Below, one piece after another: positions 24,437-37,204 of a stretch of 64,000 bases of DNA (position 1 is its first letter; every line of letters begins with the position of its first letter). The translations under genes and the position numbers were made by a program. The notes under the pieces were generated by a model. It worked only from the letters and a program-made list of their open reading frames with translations, had not been told where the DNA came from and made no database searches. Location: positions 2,148,001 to 2,212,000 of the forward strand of contig NC_068556.1 of assembly GCF_022201045.2 (NCBI RefSeq). The letters are read 5' to 3'. This DNA comes from Citrus sinensis (Eukaryota > Streptophyta > Magnoliopsida > Sapindales > Rutaceae).

Positions 24437-27357
24437 TTATTTACTCTCGAATGAACTTGTATCATACTGAATCTCTATGCTAGAACACGCAATTTCTTCA
24501 TACTCAGAAGCATTGAGTTCCTGAAGATGATCCGGATGGAAGATCTTGGGGAGAATGTACTGTCTTATGCTGATGAGAAAGAAGAATGGAAGAGGGAATA
24601 ATACTCCAGCGATAGGAGTCCATGCTATCCCAAAACAAAACAGAAAATACACGAGCTGGAAGACTGTGAATAAACCAATAATCATGTAGGGTACCAACCC
24701 CACAAATGAGGCGTGAACACCCCTCCAAGGACTCTGCCAAACGCCATGTCATCAGAGCATAATTAAAATTTTAAGCAGAAAAGCAAGAATTTGGGCATAC
24801 TAATGATTACAGTTAGATATTCATGTACTCAACCAAATAACATCAGCCCACTTATGCATCATCAGTAAACATTCGATAAGGAAAGATATAGGTGTTGTCT
24901 GCCTCCATTAATGTACAGTTTTAAGGAGCATGGCTCATGACTCACTTGCAACTTCGCCTCGGGGTGATGAAGAGCAGCAGCAATCTTTCCCAGAACTGAT
25001 TCCCTGGTACATTGTCAAAGGCCCAGTAGGCAAAATAACCCCAAAGAACTGAGTTAGGTATCTTATCGATAATGGGCAGAGCAAACATTTATAAACCCAC
25101 AAGTAATGACTGTAATGTGTTGCTAACTCTTTGCTCATTAATTCTAACCGGCAAGCATGCATCAATGTGTTTCTTGAGATCAAATTTTTCTATTGCATCC
25201 CCTCCATCATCTGCCTTCATCACAAATTCCTTCAAGTCCTCCATCTCTTTAGGTACTGAAGAAGGCTGAATCAAATCTGATCGAGTTGGAGAAGTGTCTA
25301 TTTTTGTAAAGACAGCTTGCATCCTTCCATATATTTCTGAGTTGCTTTCATGTTGCTTTATGCATTCCTTGGCACTCTTCACCATTTTCTCCCACGTTTG
25401 CTGCAAATCACAAGCGCATCATCTAAGAGCCCAAATAAATTCGGTTTTGATACTGACAATGGGAAGTCAATTTTACTCAAAATTTGCATCTCACCTGCCT
25501 CTTGAGAACTGCAAGGACTCTTTTGTGTGCACGGGGGATTGTGGAGGGACCGCATTTGAAGGAGGGAGTCCAAGAAACGCACAAATTAAAGTATGAAATA
25601 ATAAAAAACAAGCGTGCTCAGTCTAAATTCTGTATCAACTATTGATTGGGAAAGAGCTCAGAAAAGTTTGGAAACATGACTTGAAGAGCAAGAAATGTAA
25701 ATAGTATCATATTTAGTACTTTGATTCCCAGCAACAAGATATCATAATGGTAAGTAGATGGGTTTCTGAGATTGAACTCCTTCTGTTGTGCCATTTGCGA
25801 AGTACACTGGTTGAAGAAGTATAGACCTGCTATCATCAATGCTGGGATAATTGCTGCAAAGATGTATAATATTGGGATTTGGACATATCCTGCATAATTG
25901 GCAGTGTTCCAAAACGTATCAACTCTTCCAGAATTGTGTACCTAAATACTTGGACAATGAATATTTTCAATAAAGAATCCCATCTAGACATGTACTGAAA
26001 GTACAGTCAAGTCATCGGACAACCAATACCACGATTACTGTCCAATAGTACAATGATGCAGAGTCCCACGGAGGCGGACAAAACAACCTCCTTGGAATAT
26101 CTGAAGGAGGTTTGCCAGGTATACTGTAAGATAATCCCGGCCGCTACAGGACCTAAGAGGAATGCCATAATCTGCTAGGAAGCTTCGAAAACATCCTGTA
26201 ACCAATGTCATCAAAGAGAATAAGAAAAAAGAAAAGGTAAAAATAATATCTCACCACAATAATCTGTTATTATATGATGGAAGTTAATAGTCACTTACCA
26301 GTACCATAGCGCCAGGATCTTGCCTGTCTGCTTTTAGGGGAGGTGAATAGTAACCCAAATGAGAAAATGATAGCAAGCAAGTAGCAACCCATTTGCATAC
26401 AGCCATTCGAAGTTATACTTACACTTCTCCAGTTTAGGATCTTCAGCTTCTGCAATCCTGAATTCACTGACCACACCCTGTGATTTACATATCAAATGAT
26501 TTAACCACAATATATATGTGATCTGTTTTATTTTAGTACTCACTTTGTTTATCATGTATAGAAAAAGCAAATAGCTTAACAGCCTCTTGAATGAAAAGAA
26601 CAGCAATCAACAAGCCAAATAGCTCCTCTGCCATTCTAATAAATCTATTGATGACGTTACATGCATTGAATATTGCAAGAAGAAAAAGCAAGATTGCCAT
26701 CCATACACAAACCCTGAGAGAAGAAACAATTAACACGCAATAAGAACGATTTTCTACCTTAGGAAACTAAACAACATTGTCAAAGCATACGTGGGTAGGC
26801 AGCTAGTAAATACGAGCCTGTCAACTAGTTTTAGTTGTTATGCCTTAGATTAAGCCAAATCAAAAGAGTTACAAACATAGCCTGAATAATTTTGAACGTT
26901 GAAAATGGTTCCCTTACCACTCAGCCCAAGCTAGAAACAGCTACCGTAGAAGCTACAGTTTCTACCGTGCCGAGGATTCCATCTAACATAAGATGAAAAT
27001 AAAATTTTCAGAGTCATTCTCAATATTTAGCATCTAAATTAACCTCTTTGATTTCAGTTTATTATAAGCAGAGCTGTAAATGATGTACCTGTATCCCTAC
27101 TTAATTGCTTTCCGAAGGCGATTACAGGGAGAGCAAGAGGCAAAGAAATCCAATATCCTGAAACAAATTAGAAATAAACCATTAGCTTAAATTTAACAGT
27201 TAATTTTTTTCAAGTCTCAAATTTTTGGTGCAAAAGCAGAGCAATAATGTTACCTAAGGCCTGTACAACGAATGCCAATCCAATCTTGCTTATAGCAAGC
27301 TGCTCTTACTTTGAAATCTTTTATCATCCCTTGAAATGGAGTTTTAGCCTGTGACAT
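24437..27357 (-). pseudogene. BOR-type borate exporter (SLC4/HCO3- transporter family), degraded
   Basis: Exon-like blocks of a plant boron efflux transporter are present in order. The start is at 27355-27357 (SQAKTPF then CYKQDWIGI, about 27255-27357), then ISLPLALPVIAFGKQL (27108-27165), a stub at about 26943-26990, then [19 protein letters not shown] (26534-26716), RQARSWRYGTG (26291-26470), RRLFCPPPWDSASLYYWTV (26040-26180), QMAQQKEFNLRNPS (25700-25860), INEQRVSN and [20 protein letters not shown] (24950-25406), and RQYILPKIF with NASEYEE (24437-24735). It is broken: a frame change near 26395, a TAG replacing a conserved Trp codon and another frame change near 26130-26165, a frame change near 25530, an in-frame TAA at 25089-25091, and loss of the exon with the conserved GGQPLLILG region. 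The C-terminal tail is short. A functional paralogue presumably exists elsewhere. Confidence 0.85.
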
Positions 27358-29163
27358 CGCTGATGATGCAATAAGAAACTAAAAGGATTAGATAAAATCA
27401 ACTTGTAAATTAACTAGAGATCATCGCAGTTCTATCAAACTTTATAGATAAACAAAATATCAACTCGGTTAAAAACGAATATATATATATATATATATAC
27501 ATACACAATTACTGGTTTCTATGTAAATTCTACGTTTTGGGCTTTTGGCCTTGTCAGATTTACAATTTTTGTGTTATGGCCTTCTTCAATTGCAACACTC
27601 ATAATAAAATACAAATGAAGGTGTCTGCTGGCAAAATCTATGTATACATTGTAACATGAGCAGCAAAGCAAAATCTGTTGTTCTTGGGTGTGGCATTGTA
27701 GCGTCATGCAAGAAATAGCAAGCCCACCCGAACCATACTACAAAGAAAATGAATGTGTCTGCTGGTGCCGGAGGAGTAAGTTTCCGGCGAAGAAAGGTGA
27801 CGGAAGCTATAATTTGTGCTATAAAATGAAGTGGCAGTGGTCTCTCCAAAGAGAAAGAAGAGCTTCGTTCAAAAACTGGGCGAGTTTCGTGGCTGCCCAC
27901 ATACACTAATCTTCATGCATAGTCGCACTGTGGGTCCTTAAATATCGAGGATTTGTCATGTTTCAGATTATTGAACAATTGCTTAATTGATAAACTCATT
28001 ATAAAAAGTTATACTTACATGGGTGATTTCTGAAACGTGAAAAATCGGAGCAAGCAGTTGTCTATTGCACTGAGGTATCTGTAAATGCCAAATACCTAAC
28101 ACCTAAACCATGCCCATGCATAAAAGGACGAGAGAATTGCCTCTGCTCTCTCTCCTGTCAGTTTTTTTTTCTCTCTCTCCTCCCACCACATCCTTCATTC
28201 TCTCGTCATTCTCTCGTTTTTCTTGATACTTAGCATTTTCCCCATGCATTCATCATATTATCCTGACAGGTAACAACTTCTTGCATTGGTCCGTGTTGAA
28301 TTGTTCTTTGATATGAACTAACGTGAGCTTGATTAACTGCAGTGATCATAGAAATTTGATTTGGATTATTATTTTTTTTAACATATAACACGTTAAACTA
28401 TTTGAAAACGTGACATGAACGACATATATTTGATGCCCCAAATTCATATATTCTTGAATTGGCTCATTTGTAATTGCCATTATCGTATGACTAACTTCAT
28501 TATGTCCATGTGGGCATCATTCTTAGGCTAAAGTTTTTGTCCATAGAACCCCACCGGGCACGAATTAGTTTTTGTATCAATTGAAGCCAAGGTCTAGGTC
28601 AAGTTGTAAGAAATAGTCCAACTCATCCAGTGCGATTTATCATTTATGCTTTTGTTTGAGGTGATTTGAATCAACCATGCCCAGGTCGAAAAATAAATTC
28701 TAGGAAAGATAAGGGACTTACGGAAATTTAGCTTATTGAAATATTTACATTGTGCCCCTTAGATTATAGAGTACTGATTTTGGCCTCCTTAAGTTTGTAG
28801 TTTATCCGTTCTGCCCCCTTTTAAGTTTTAATTAAACCCAAATCCTATTTAATCCAGCCACCGACTACCTGATATATCAAGTATAAAACACGCCAATCAT
28901 CAGAAACAAATTTGCTACATTCTCAAAGAGTGTTACCACGTTGCTTGATGTCATTGCAAACTATGTGTAATTTCATCATTGGTGCTGTACAATTGCTATG
29001 AACAATTAATTTACAATGACGTACCCAAAAAAAAAAAAAAAAATCAGTTGATCTATATTTGGTTCTTGCCCTCTCATATGTTTTTGTTGTTCCCTCATCC
29101 TTTCTAATAAGTGAATTTACCAATCTGGGAAACTCAAATGCCAGAAAGAAAACTCGGTGGTTT
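27358..29163. other. Intergenic between BOR remnant and DXS3
   Basis: It holds a (TA)n tract near 27480-27500 and stretches with wording such as CCCCTTAGATTATAGAGTACTG (near 28755) that resemble terminal parts of old DNA elements. No complete element or gene can be delimited. Confidence 0.45.
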
Positions 29164-32100
29164 CTAGCACATTAAAAGGAGGGCTTCACGGGTGCGCCCG
29201 AGCAAACTTAATGCTGTAGCAGCAATGTGATGTCCAGTGAGTCCCGCAAGAGCAAGCTGTTGGGTTGGTGATGCATGTTCAATATAGTTGTCTGGTAAAA
29301 CAATTGGTCTCCACTGGAAAATTTATCAAGCAAGTGATCAGAAATACGTGAACAGAAATTCCTTTAAAGACCAAGAAATTGACATAGAAAAAACAACTAC
29401 TTAATTTTTCTGAAGATTCCTTGCATATAAAGTATAGTGCGGCAACAGTAAAGAGCGAAACTACAAGCAATTGCCAAACCTTTCCATCAAAGAATATAAA
29501 CAAGCATGATGTGAATGCAACCCTCACCTTAACTCCTGAATCAAGCAGTCCGTCAAGGGCAATGAAGTGTGAAACATGTGAACCAAATCCTCCAATGGAG
29601 CCTTCCTCAACTGTTATCAGAAATGTATGGTTTTGACAGAGCTCCCTGACCAGCTTAATATCTAGGGGCTTGCAGAATCTTGCATCAGCCACAGTAACAT
29701 CAATGCCAAGCTTTGAAAGAAGGGCCCGAGCTTTCAGGCAGTTCTGAACCATTGCCCCATATCCAAGCAAAGCAACATCTTTGCCCTCTACAAGAACTTT
29801 CCCTTTTCCGATCTCCTCAAATCAAATTCAAGCAAAGTTTGAAAATGACTAATGAAGAATAATAAAAAAGCAGAATGGAATATGCAAGTAAGTCATAAAA
29901 TTGATAAAAATAACTTAATATTTTGGACGATGTTTACCTTAACCAGAGATCAACAGATAATTCATAATTGTGGACATATACAATGTTATAAAGCTATTTT
30001 GAGGTACATAGGATATGAAGAAGATAATAGGAGGACATATAATGACTAAATATCTCTTAAAATTACCAACGGTAAGTCCGTAACAATGATACAATTTTCT
30101 TAGGCGATAAAACATAAAAGCATTTCAAAAGTTATGATTAGACAAGTACATGAAGAAAACATAAAAGCATTTCAAAAGTTATGATTAGACAAGTACATGA
30201 AGCGTGCCGCGTGACTACCTCAATTGGAATTCCCCTATATCCGGGGAGGTCTGTCCTGACAATTGCACCCCTGGGATACCGGAAGCAAACTGGTCTATCA
30301 TCAATGCTAGCAACAGTGGCAACCATGTCCACAAGCTCATCCTCATCAGATGGTGCCATGACAATCATGTTTGGCAAACATGACATGAAGGTTATGTCAA
30401 ATGCCCCACACTGTGTGGGACCGTCAGATCCTACCAAACCCGCACTTGTAATAACAAAACGCACTGGAAGTCTTTGCTGATCTACATCATTGACGACCTA
30501 AAGATATCATAATAAAAACAATTCGTCAATGAAGTTTCTTTTCACACTGGTGGATCTTATATACATTTTCTATTGCAAGTCAACGCACGTCTTTAATCCA
30601 TGTAATTTCCTTTATATGTAAATGAAATGCAACCTTTACCATCTCAAAATTATATTCTAATATATCCTTCCTATCCAAATGACCAAAGAGATTTTTAAAC
30701 GGAATCATGAGTATCAATCCATCTGCATACAAATACACATAAAGCTAGAGTGAGAAAGACCTGATCGTAAGCTCTCTGCAGAAAGGCAGAAGGAATTATG
30801 CAAAATGGCTTCAAACCGCCGCATGCCAAACCAGCAGAAAATGTAACTGCATGTTGCTCAGCCATTCCCACATCGAAGTACCTCTCTGGAAACTTTTCCT
30901 GAAAAAGTTGAAGTGATAGATCCATTTCCATTCCTGCATGGACTACGACAATATCCTTGTCCTTCTCTGCCTCCATAACCAAGGCTTCAATAAAGCAATC
31001 ATCATACGTTCGAGAATAATTACCAAAGGGTAAAGAGTTGGAGTCACTTGCACCTGCATAATAAGAGAAATCGCGAGAACAAGTGTTAAGTAAACCTCAA
31101 GCCAGGAAAGCAGTAAAGATAGTTACTTTCTGCTACATGTAAAATGAAGGACTGGGTGGTTTAGCACCAAATGGTCATTGCACCGGAGGACATTTTTTAA
31201 GTGAAAAGGCAAACACCTAATCCATTACTTTCATATGCTAATCTATTCAGTAAGCAGTTTCTTCTGAGGACATAAACCAATCCAAAATTTCAATTTTCTA
31301 CCCTCAACTCTCCACAACTCAATGGTCATCAATTGACAATTTTTTTTTTTAAGGATGAAACAAATTTAAAATGCAAAGGGAATAATGTACCTTCCTGCTG
31401 CTTTTCAATTGCCTCACTCTTTTGGGTATCTTCTGCTCTTCGGTTTTCCTCTGTAACAACATGAACCAACACCGGACCCATTGAACCTAGAGAGGCCACT
31501 TCTTGCAGAACAGAAATTAGGTCTTCAATATTGTGACCATCAACTGGGCCTATGTAATATAATCCAAGCTCTTCAAAGAGAGTTGATCCTTGTGGACCAA
31601 TCATACCACGCGCATACTCATCAACTTTGGCAGCCCATTCATGCATTCCCCTACCAATTCTCTTAGTCATACCCTGGCCCCCCCCAAAAAAAAAAATTAT
31701 AAATAAAAAAATAAAAATCCGTTTCAAGGTTACAAAGATATGAATGATAATCAAGTGAACAAAAGACAACGAACTTAATTATGCTAAACATTGAGGCAAA
31801 AACCACCGAAGAATGCATAAGAAAGCCTGAAGGCCCCAAATATCCCTCATAGTTGCATGTTGAATGAATTATTTCCTTGTGTCTGATAACTTCAAATAAT
31901 CCCCAAAAGTGGTTTTTCCCAAAGCCAACTACCCCACCAAAATTATTACAATATGTTTAGTAGCAAATTTCCCAAAATACTACATGTCAACAAAGGGAGC
32001 CACCCAATAATTAAACAATCAACTTATGTCCAATTTTTTTTTTTTTTCTAAAAAAGTTATGAAACAATCAACTTGGCAATTGAACTTCACCAAAAATGGC

Positions 32101-33995
32101 ATTCTTCAATGTTCAGTCCTTATTTCTTTAAAACACAGTAAAGTCAATTTTTTTACATATTTAGTCAAAAAGCAAATGAGGAAAACTAGAGAAAGCATAC
32201 CTTAGCAACTTCTCTTAACTGCCTGAAAGATTTACTTGACTGGATTCTGCTTAGGGTACTAGATAGAGCATTGATGGATGTTTTTGGGCTCTCTTCAATC
32301 TTTGGGTGTAAAGAATGACGACTGTCATTTAAAATGACTATCATGTTTGAATCAAGATATCCTGCGTTGCTCATTGCTTCATAGGCCTGACCAGCCATAG
32401 TTGTCCCATTGCTAATGACTGTAACAATACATTCTCGTTTCCCTTTAATATCCCGTGCAACAGCCATACCTGATGTGGAAAAAATTATTGAAAATTCATT
32501 GATTTCTGAGCTTGTGTTGAAAAACACTTTTGTCTTTACTAGCTCTCTTGTATACATGATTTGTACTAGCATTAGACTTCCTTGGCATTCTTAATCAATT
32601 TACCATAAAAAAAGCTTAGTGAGTTCGGTTTAAGTACAACATAAACTAAGCAAAAATAATTGCCAACAGCCTGACATATACACTCTCAAGTATCAACAAA
32701 TAATTCATGTAACCAAAGAAGAGCTATGGTTACTAGACATATAAATCATAGTAAGTCTACATAATAGCATGTGAAAGCTGGATCACCAGTATGAATATTT
32801 TCAAGGTTTGTGATTCTCTAATAGAATACAAGAACTGTTTATCAATGGCAAGGAAATACCTAGCCCAGCAGAGACACTGTTGCATCCATGCCCTGCATTA
32901 AAAGGATCATATTCACTCTCAGATCGAGATGTATAGCCAGAAATGCCATCCTTTTTTCTCAGTGTATGAATGAGAGACCGTCTTCCAGTAAGAATTTTAT
33001 GTGCATATGTCTGCCAACAAAAGAGAGTAAATTAGTGTAACTGCCAATCAAATTTCCTTCTTTTGTACTGCTGTTACTCCATGCACTAAATTTTAGAGAA
33101 GTTCATCGATTATGATCTCACTTGTTCCCCAACATCCCACAATATCTTGTCCACTGGAGCATGAAACACATGATGTAATGCGACAGTCAGTTCCACTGCT
33201 GCCAAACTGGACTTCAAGGATTTTTCAGTTTTTGACACTATAGAAGACAATTCAGAGCGAATTTCAACAGCTAATTGTTTAAGTTCCTGCACAAACCCAC
33301 CATAGATGTAAAGAAATGGTCAAGATTACAAAACAAGCAGAAGCACAAAATATCAGAAACCTCATGCACTAACCTTGATAGTCAAGCTCTTCAACCGAAG
33401 AGGGTTTTCAACTAAATCAAGTATAGGCGTAGGTTCTTTGTCCCAAAAGAAATCATCAATATCCGGTAGAGCACATATTCGACTAACTGTCACAAGCTAT
33501 ATCAACAAAATTCAGATATTATCCTCCCGTATAACAACGATTGCACAAGTTATTATACTATTTAAGAAATTGGACTCCTCTCTAAATCAAGCAGCATATT
33601 TTCCCACAGCTTTAGCGCAAGATATTATCATTTTATTTCCACAAACACAATCTAGTCAAATTAGCAGTAAAAAATTTAACAATAATAAATGATGCTGCAA
33701 CATAATCAATTGTATAACGATATACCATCAGAAGCACAAACAGTTACAATATTTCAAAGTAGAGTTTCTTCGTTAAAGGGAGAAGTTTTATATTTACCTT
33801 CGAACTAGTAATGGAACTAGAACTTGGGCACAAGTTAATTCTTGAAATTTCTAATTCTCGAGAAATATTAGAGCTTAAAAACTCAATCTTTCTTTGATCA
33901 AGTGTTCCATGGCAATGAGCAGTGAGTGGTAATTCAAGTGGGTACTTGGCAGAAGCAGTAACCATCTCGAAATGATAATAATAATTGAAACCCAA
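29164..33995 (-). CDS. DXS3: Divergent 1-deoxy-D-xylulose-5-phosphate synthase, type 3, 10 exons
   Basis: This is a plastid transketolase-fold protein of 731 residues. Exons: 33798-33995, 33374-33496, 33122-33286, 32860-33010, 32201-32469, 31391-31673, 30761-31053, 30219-30497, 29528-29812 and 29164-29313, summing to 2196 bases. A second ATG at 33963-33965 could be the true start (721 residues). The Ser-rich N-terminus fits a transit peptide. Recognisable parts are [62 protein letters not shown], the conserved Glu of [27 protein letters not shown] and [16 protein letters not shown]. It matches the Arabidopsis DXS3/DXL2 (At5g11380) type throughout. Several canonical DXS residues are replaced: GDG is SNG (232-234), GHQ is GEQ (160-162), and the GHFSSSLG His and the DRAG Arg are absent. 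The frame is fully open, so this is clade divergence and not decay. DXS activity is doubtful. Confidence 0.93.
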
Positions 33996-34512
33996 TTCTC
34001 CAAAGTTGATGAGTTAAAAGAAAATAAGAGGCTTTGAGAGCTCAGACGCAGGAATTTATGAAGAAACAAAAAAAGATTTAATAATAATAATAATCAAGTA
34101 ATGTAAAGGAGAAGAGTTCAAAGTTTCAATGTGAGGGCTGGAATTGTCAACAAAGATGGCTAATGAGACGAGAAGGCATGCAGGAAACCAAAAAAATAAA
34201 AAAATAAAAAAAAAATGAAAAAAAATCAAAATTTGAGAGAGAGAATTGCAGAGGAGACAAGTGAAGAATAATTTTGACAGTTGAGAGTATCAATGTATAT
34301 AAGTATAATAAATTTTGTCAAAAAAGAAAAAATAAAAAAAAATATTTGGTTGATTTTTAGGATAATAGAACTTCAATTAAAAAATAGTTGAGTTCTTTAG
34401 ATTAATTGGGCCTCTTTATTGATGGCCTAAAGTTTCGTGGGCTTCGCTGATAGAATTTTACCGAATGAATAGCCTTGTGACGTATTTCCATTTGACGCTT
34501 TTCCGAGTGGTG

Positions 34513-35096
34513 CTTTTAACACCCCTTCATTATACTGATAACATCTCTCTTTTAAGGAAATTACATTTAAAGAAAGACACAAATATAATGGACCGATTTA
34601 TATTCTCTCTCTCTTCTGTTTCTTTTGCTTGAACTGGTAATTTTATTTTTTATTTTTTTTTATTTTCATATTATTGCAAATTGCTTCATATTTATCATCA
34701 ATCTATTTTCTTAATTTTTTTTTCAATTTATGGCTCTCATTTATTCAATTGGTTTGCAAAAAATTAAGCTAATTTATTTCTCTCTATTTTTTAAGATGAA
34801 TTATATTTATTCTTGGGATGCTAACATTTTTGGAGTTTTGTAGGGAGAAAAAGTTCCAAGAGAAGCATAAGATAATAAAACTTCATGAAATTTATCACCC
34901 ATGAAATAATTTATATGAAGGGCGAGGTTAGAGGACTACCAAAGTAATTTTTTTTTCTATTGACCATAGAAGTATTGGTAAAAATTCAAGAGTCTAATAA
35001 AACGAGGTAAATTTAGAGAGATACAGTATTTTTAGTGTTAAAATAGAGTATAGTTAAAAAAAAGGGTTTCAAAAGGATAATTGAAGGCGTTAAAAG
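34513..35096. mobile_element. MITE, 584 bp (same family as 53459-54095)
   Basis: The ends are inverted: CTTTTAACACCCCTTCA at 34513 and CTTTTAACGCCTTCAA on the minus strand at 35096. Internal blocks (AAATATAA, TTCTCTCTCTCTTC, CAAAAGGAT before the right end) are shared with the element at 53459-54095. No coding capacity and no clear target duplication are seen. Confidence 0.55.
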
Positions 35097-35099
35097 GCC

Positions 35100-35134
<35 letters not shown>
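35100..35134. repeat. (TC)n microsatellite
   Basis: About 17 consecutive TC units lie directly beside the right end of the MITE. Confidence 0.95.
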
Positions 35135-35142
<8 letters not shown>

Positions 35143-36436
35143 TTTAAATTACTAACAATTGAGCTAATAATGTAATCAGAAATCTGTTTGAATTTGTCAT
35201 CATATAATTATCTAAAATTGAGCTTCGCGTTTATCAAAGCAGAAAAAACAAAAATCTAACTTAAAGGCTAAACAAGTCATTGAATGGTTGGTTGGCTGGC
35301 ACCTCAGTAACCCTTATCCTTATTCCTTAATTTGGATGGTTCCAATCTAAAAAAAAAAAAATTCCTTTAAAAGAAATGCGTTAATGACTTGATTCATAAA
35401 CAATAAAACTGCCCTACGCATTAACAACTAAGATTTCTTTGCTTAATATAGATCTCGAAATTTGGATGATCTCACTGTATTTGTATATAACTTATTGCCG
35501 TAAATGAATTTTGTAAGCAAAGCAATCCCAAATCAAAGAATACAGTTGATAATTTTCTTTTTTCTTTTTTTTTTTCGGGGAATCTTTATCAGGTAATTAA
35601 TCCATTCTCTACTCTCAAAATATGATTTCATGATTGTTGATTTTTATTTACTTTGATAATTGTTCAAATTAAATATAAAAAAGCTCTTTGTTATTATAGT
35701 TTTATATAAAATTAAGGTTTTTTTTTTATTTTTTATAAATATTAGTAGAGTTTCAAATTTAACCAGATTAGGTATAAAAAGATTTTCAAAAATTGTATAT
35801 TTAATTGTAATGCCTGTATCTATTCGATGGATTGGTACCCGTTAAAATTTTCATGTGAAAATGGAACAAGAGAAATTAAGAAATTCTCTATTCTTCTCTT
35901 CTCCTTTCTCTTTAGTCTTCCCTCTCCTCTCTTTTCGTCTCATCAGTCGTCTCTCTTCCCCTCCTTTCTTGCAACCGAACGCAGCCAAGCAGTACCAAAC
36001 AAAGTTTCTGTGCCGGAGGCGGCGAAAACCGAGTCCACGCACGTGATGGATCGCCGCTCATTCTGAAGGTTGACCATTTTTCGAGTCACGACAACGGACG
36101 GCCGAGTTTATAGTTTTGTTCCATTATTTTGAATGCCTTGGCGTAGTACAGTTGGAAGTTAGAAGTTAGAACAAACTATAAGAAGTCGGCACCTTCAACT
36201 GTTTTACGGTTGAATTATTCTCATATTAAGCCAACCTGTTGTTAAAAATAAATTTTTTTTAAACAATATAGAAATAAATTTGATTTTTTTTGTTTGAAAA
36301 GTATTTTACATGACGATATGAATTTAAATCTTGTTTAGCTACCTACAACTGTATCCCTCCTTGTTTTTACAAATTAGTTTGTTTGCAAAAAGTTTCTTCT
36401 CGGCTTGGCAGCCATTGACTTTGTGTGTCACATACA

Positions 36437-36444
36437 CTATATAA
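36437..36444 (+). promoter_or_regulatory. TATA box of the EG45-like gene
   Basis: CTATATAA lies 99 bases before the start codon, a good position for a plant TATA box with a leader of about 65 bases. Confidence 0.55.
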
Positions 36445-36542
36445 TTAAATAAATAACATTCAATTCATATTATGTACTAAACTCATCAAACTCATATACG
36501 GAACGATAATATTTTTGCAGGGCAGACATATTCATCTCGTCA

Positions 36543-36649
36543 ATGCACCAATCACTTGTATTTCTCTGCCTGTTGGCAGCAATATTCTTCCACCACTCCC
36601 GCGGGGACGTCGGCACCGCCGCCCGGTATGGGCCCCCATTCTTACGTAA

Positions 36650-36687
<38 letters not shown>

Positions 36688-37204
36688 CCAAAAGCAACGT
36701 TGCATTAACTTGCCAATGATAATTTTGTATATAACGCAGCCACTGCATGTAACGGGAACGATCAGTCACAGTTCCCGTCGGGGAATCTATTCGCGGCGGC
36801 CGGGGAAGGGATATGGGACAATGGGGCTTCGTGTGGGAGGCAGTATAAATTGAGATGCATAAGTGCAGCCGTGTCGGGAACTTGCATTAACAACACTATT
36901 CAAATCAAGATCGTTGATCGGGCACAATCATTAGTTTCTACGCCTTCTTTGAAAGGCACCACTATTGTTCTCTCCAACACTGCATTTGCAGCCATTGCTA
37001 ACCCATCGGCCACAGTCGTTAACGTTGAATATATTCAGTAAGTTCATTAACTCTTTCTTTCTTTCTTTCATTCTTTTTTTTTTTTTATTTCTCTAACTAC
37101 ATCTTCTATGATGTAGCTGTATATTGAGCTTGCACCGTCGCTTATTATCACATGAACATCTTGCCCATTTCATGTTATCTGTAATGACTTGTTGCAGGGT
37201 CTAA
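36543..37204 (+). CDS. EG45-like / plant natriuretic peptide-like secreted protein, 3 exons
   Basis: This is a small apoplastic protein of 135 residues with an expansin-like double-psi barrel, of the group that includes plant natriuretic peptides and the citrus blight-associated p12 protein. Exons are 36543-36645, 36740-37037 and 37198-37204 (408 bases). A signal peptide (MHQSLVFLCLLAAIFFHHSRG) precedes DVGTAARYGPPFLPTACNGN, FPSGNLFAAAGEGIWDNGAS, CGRQYKLRC, SGTCI, IKIVDRAQS and ANPSATVVNVEYIQV. The Cys pattern fits the family. Family members act as extracellular signals or wall-loosening relatives without known enzymatic activity. Intron 1 contains a (GT)n tract (36651-36682). The third exon is only seven bases and supplies one Val plus the stop; if the last intron is retained, TAA follows at once and the product loses only that Val. 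Confidence 0.88.
36651..36682. repeat. (TG)n microsatellite in EG45-like intron 1
   Basis: About 15 TG units start six bases after the splice donor. Confidence 0.9.

Larger units (their letters stand above)
33996..36542. other. Intergenic: DXS3 promoter, MITE, CT tract
   Basis: The DXS3 leader and promoter occupy the first few hundred bases, with a TATA-like TTATATA on the minus strand near 34295-34303. The MITE at 34513-35096 and the (TC)n tract at 35100-35134 follow. The rest, to the EG45-like gene, is AT-rich with no supported gene. Confidence 0.5.
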
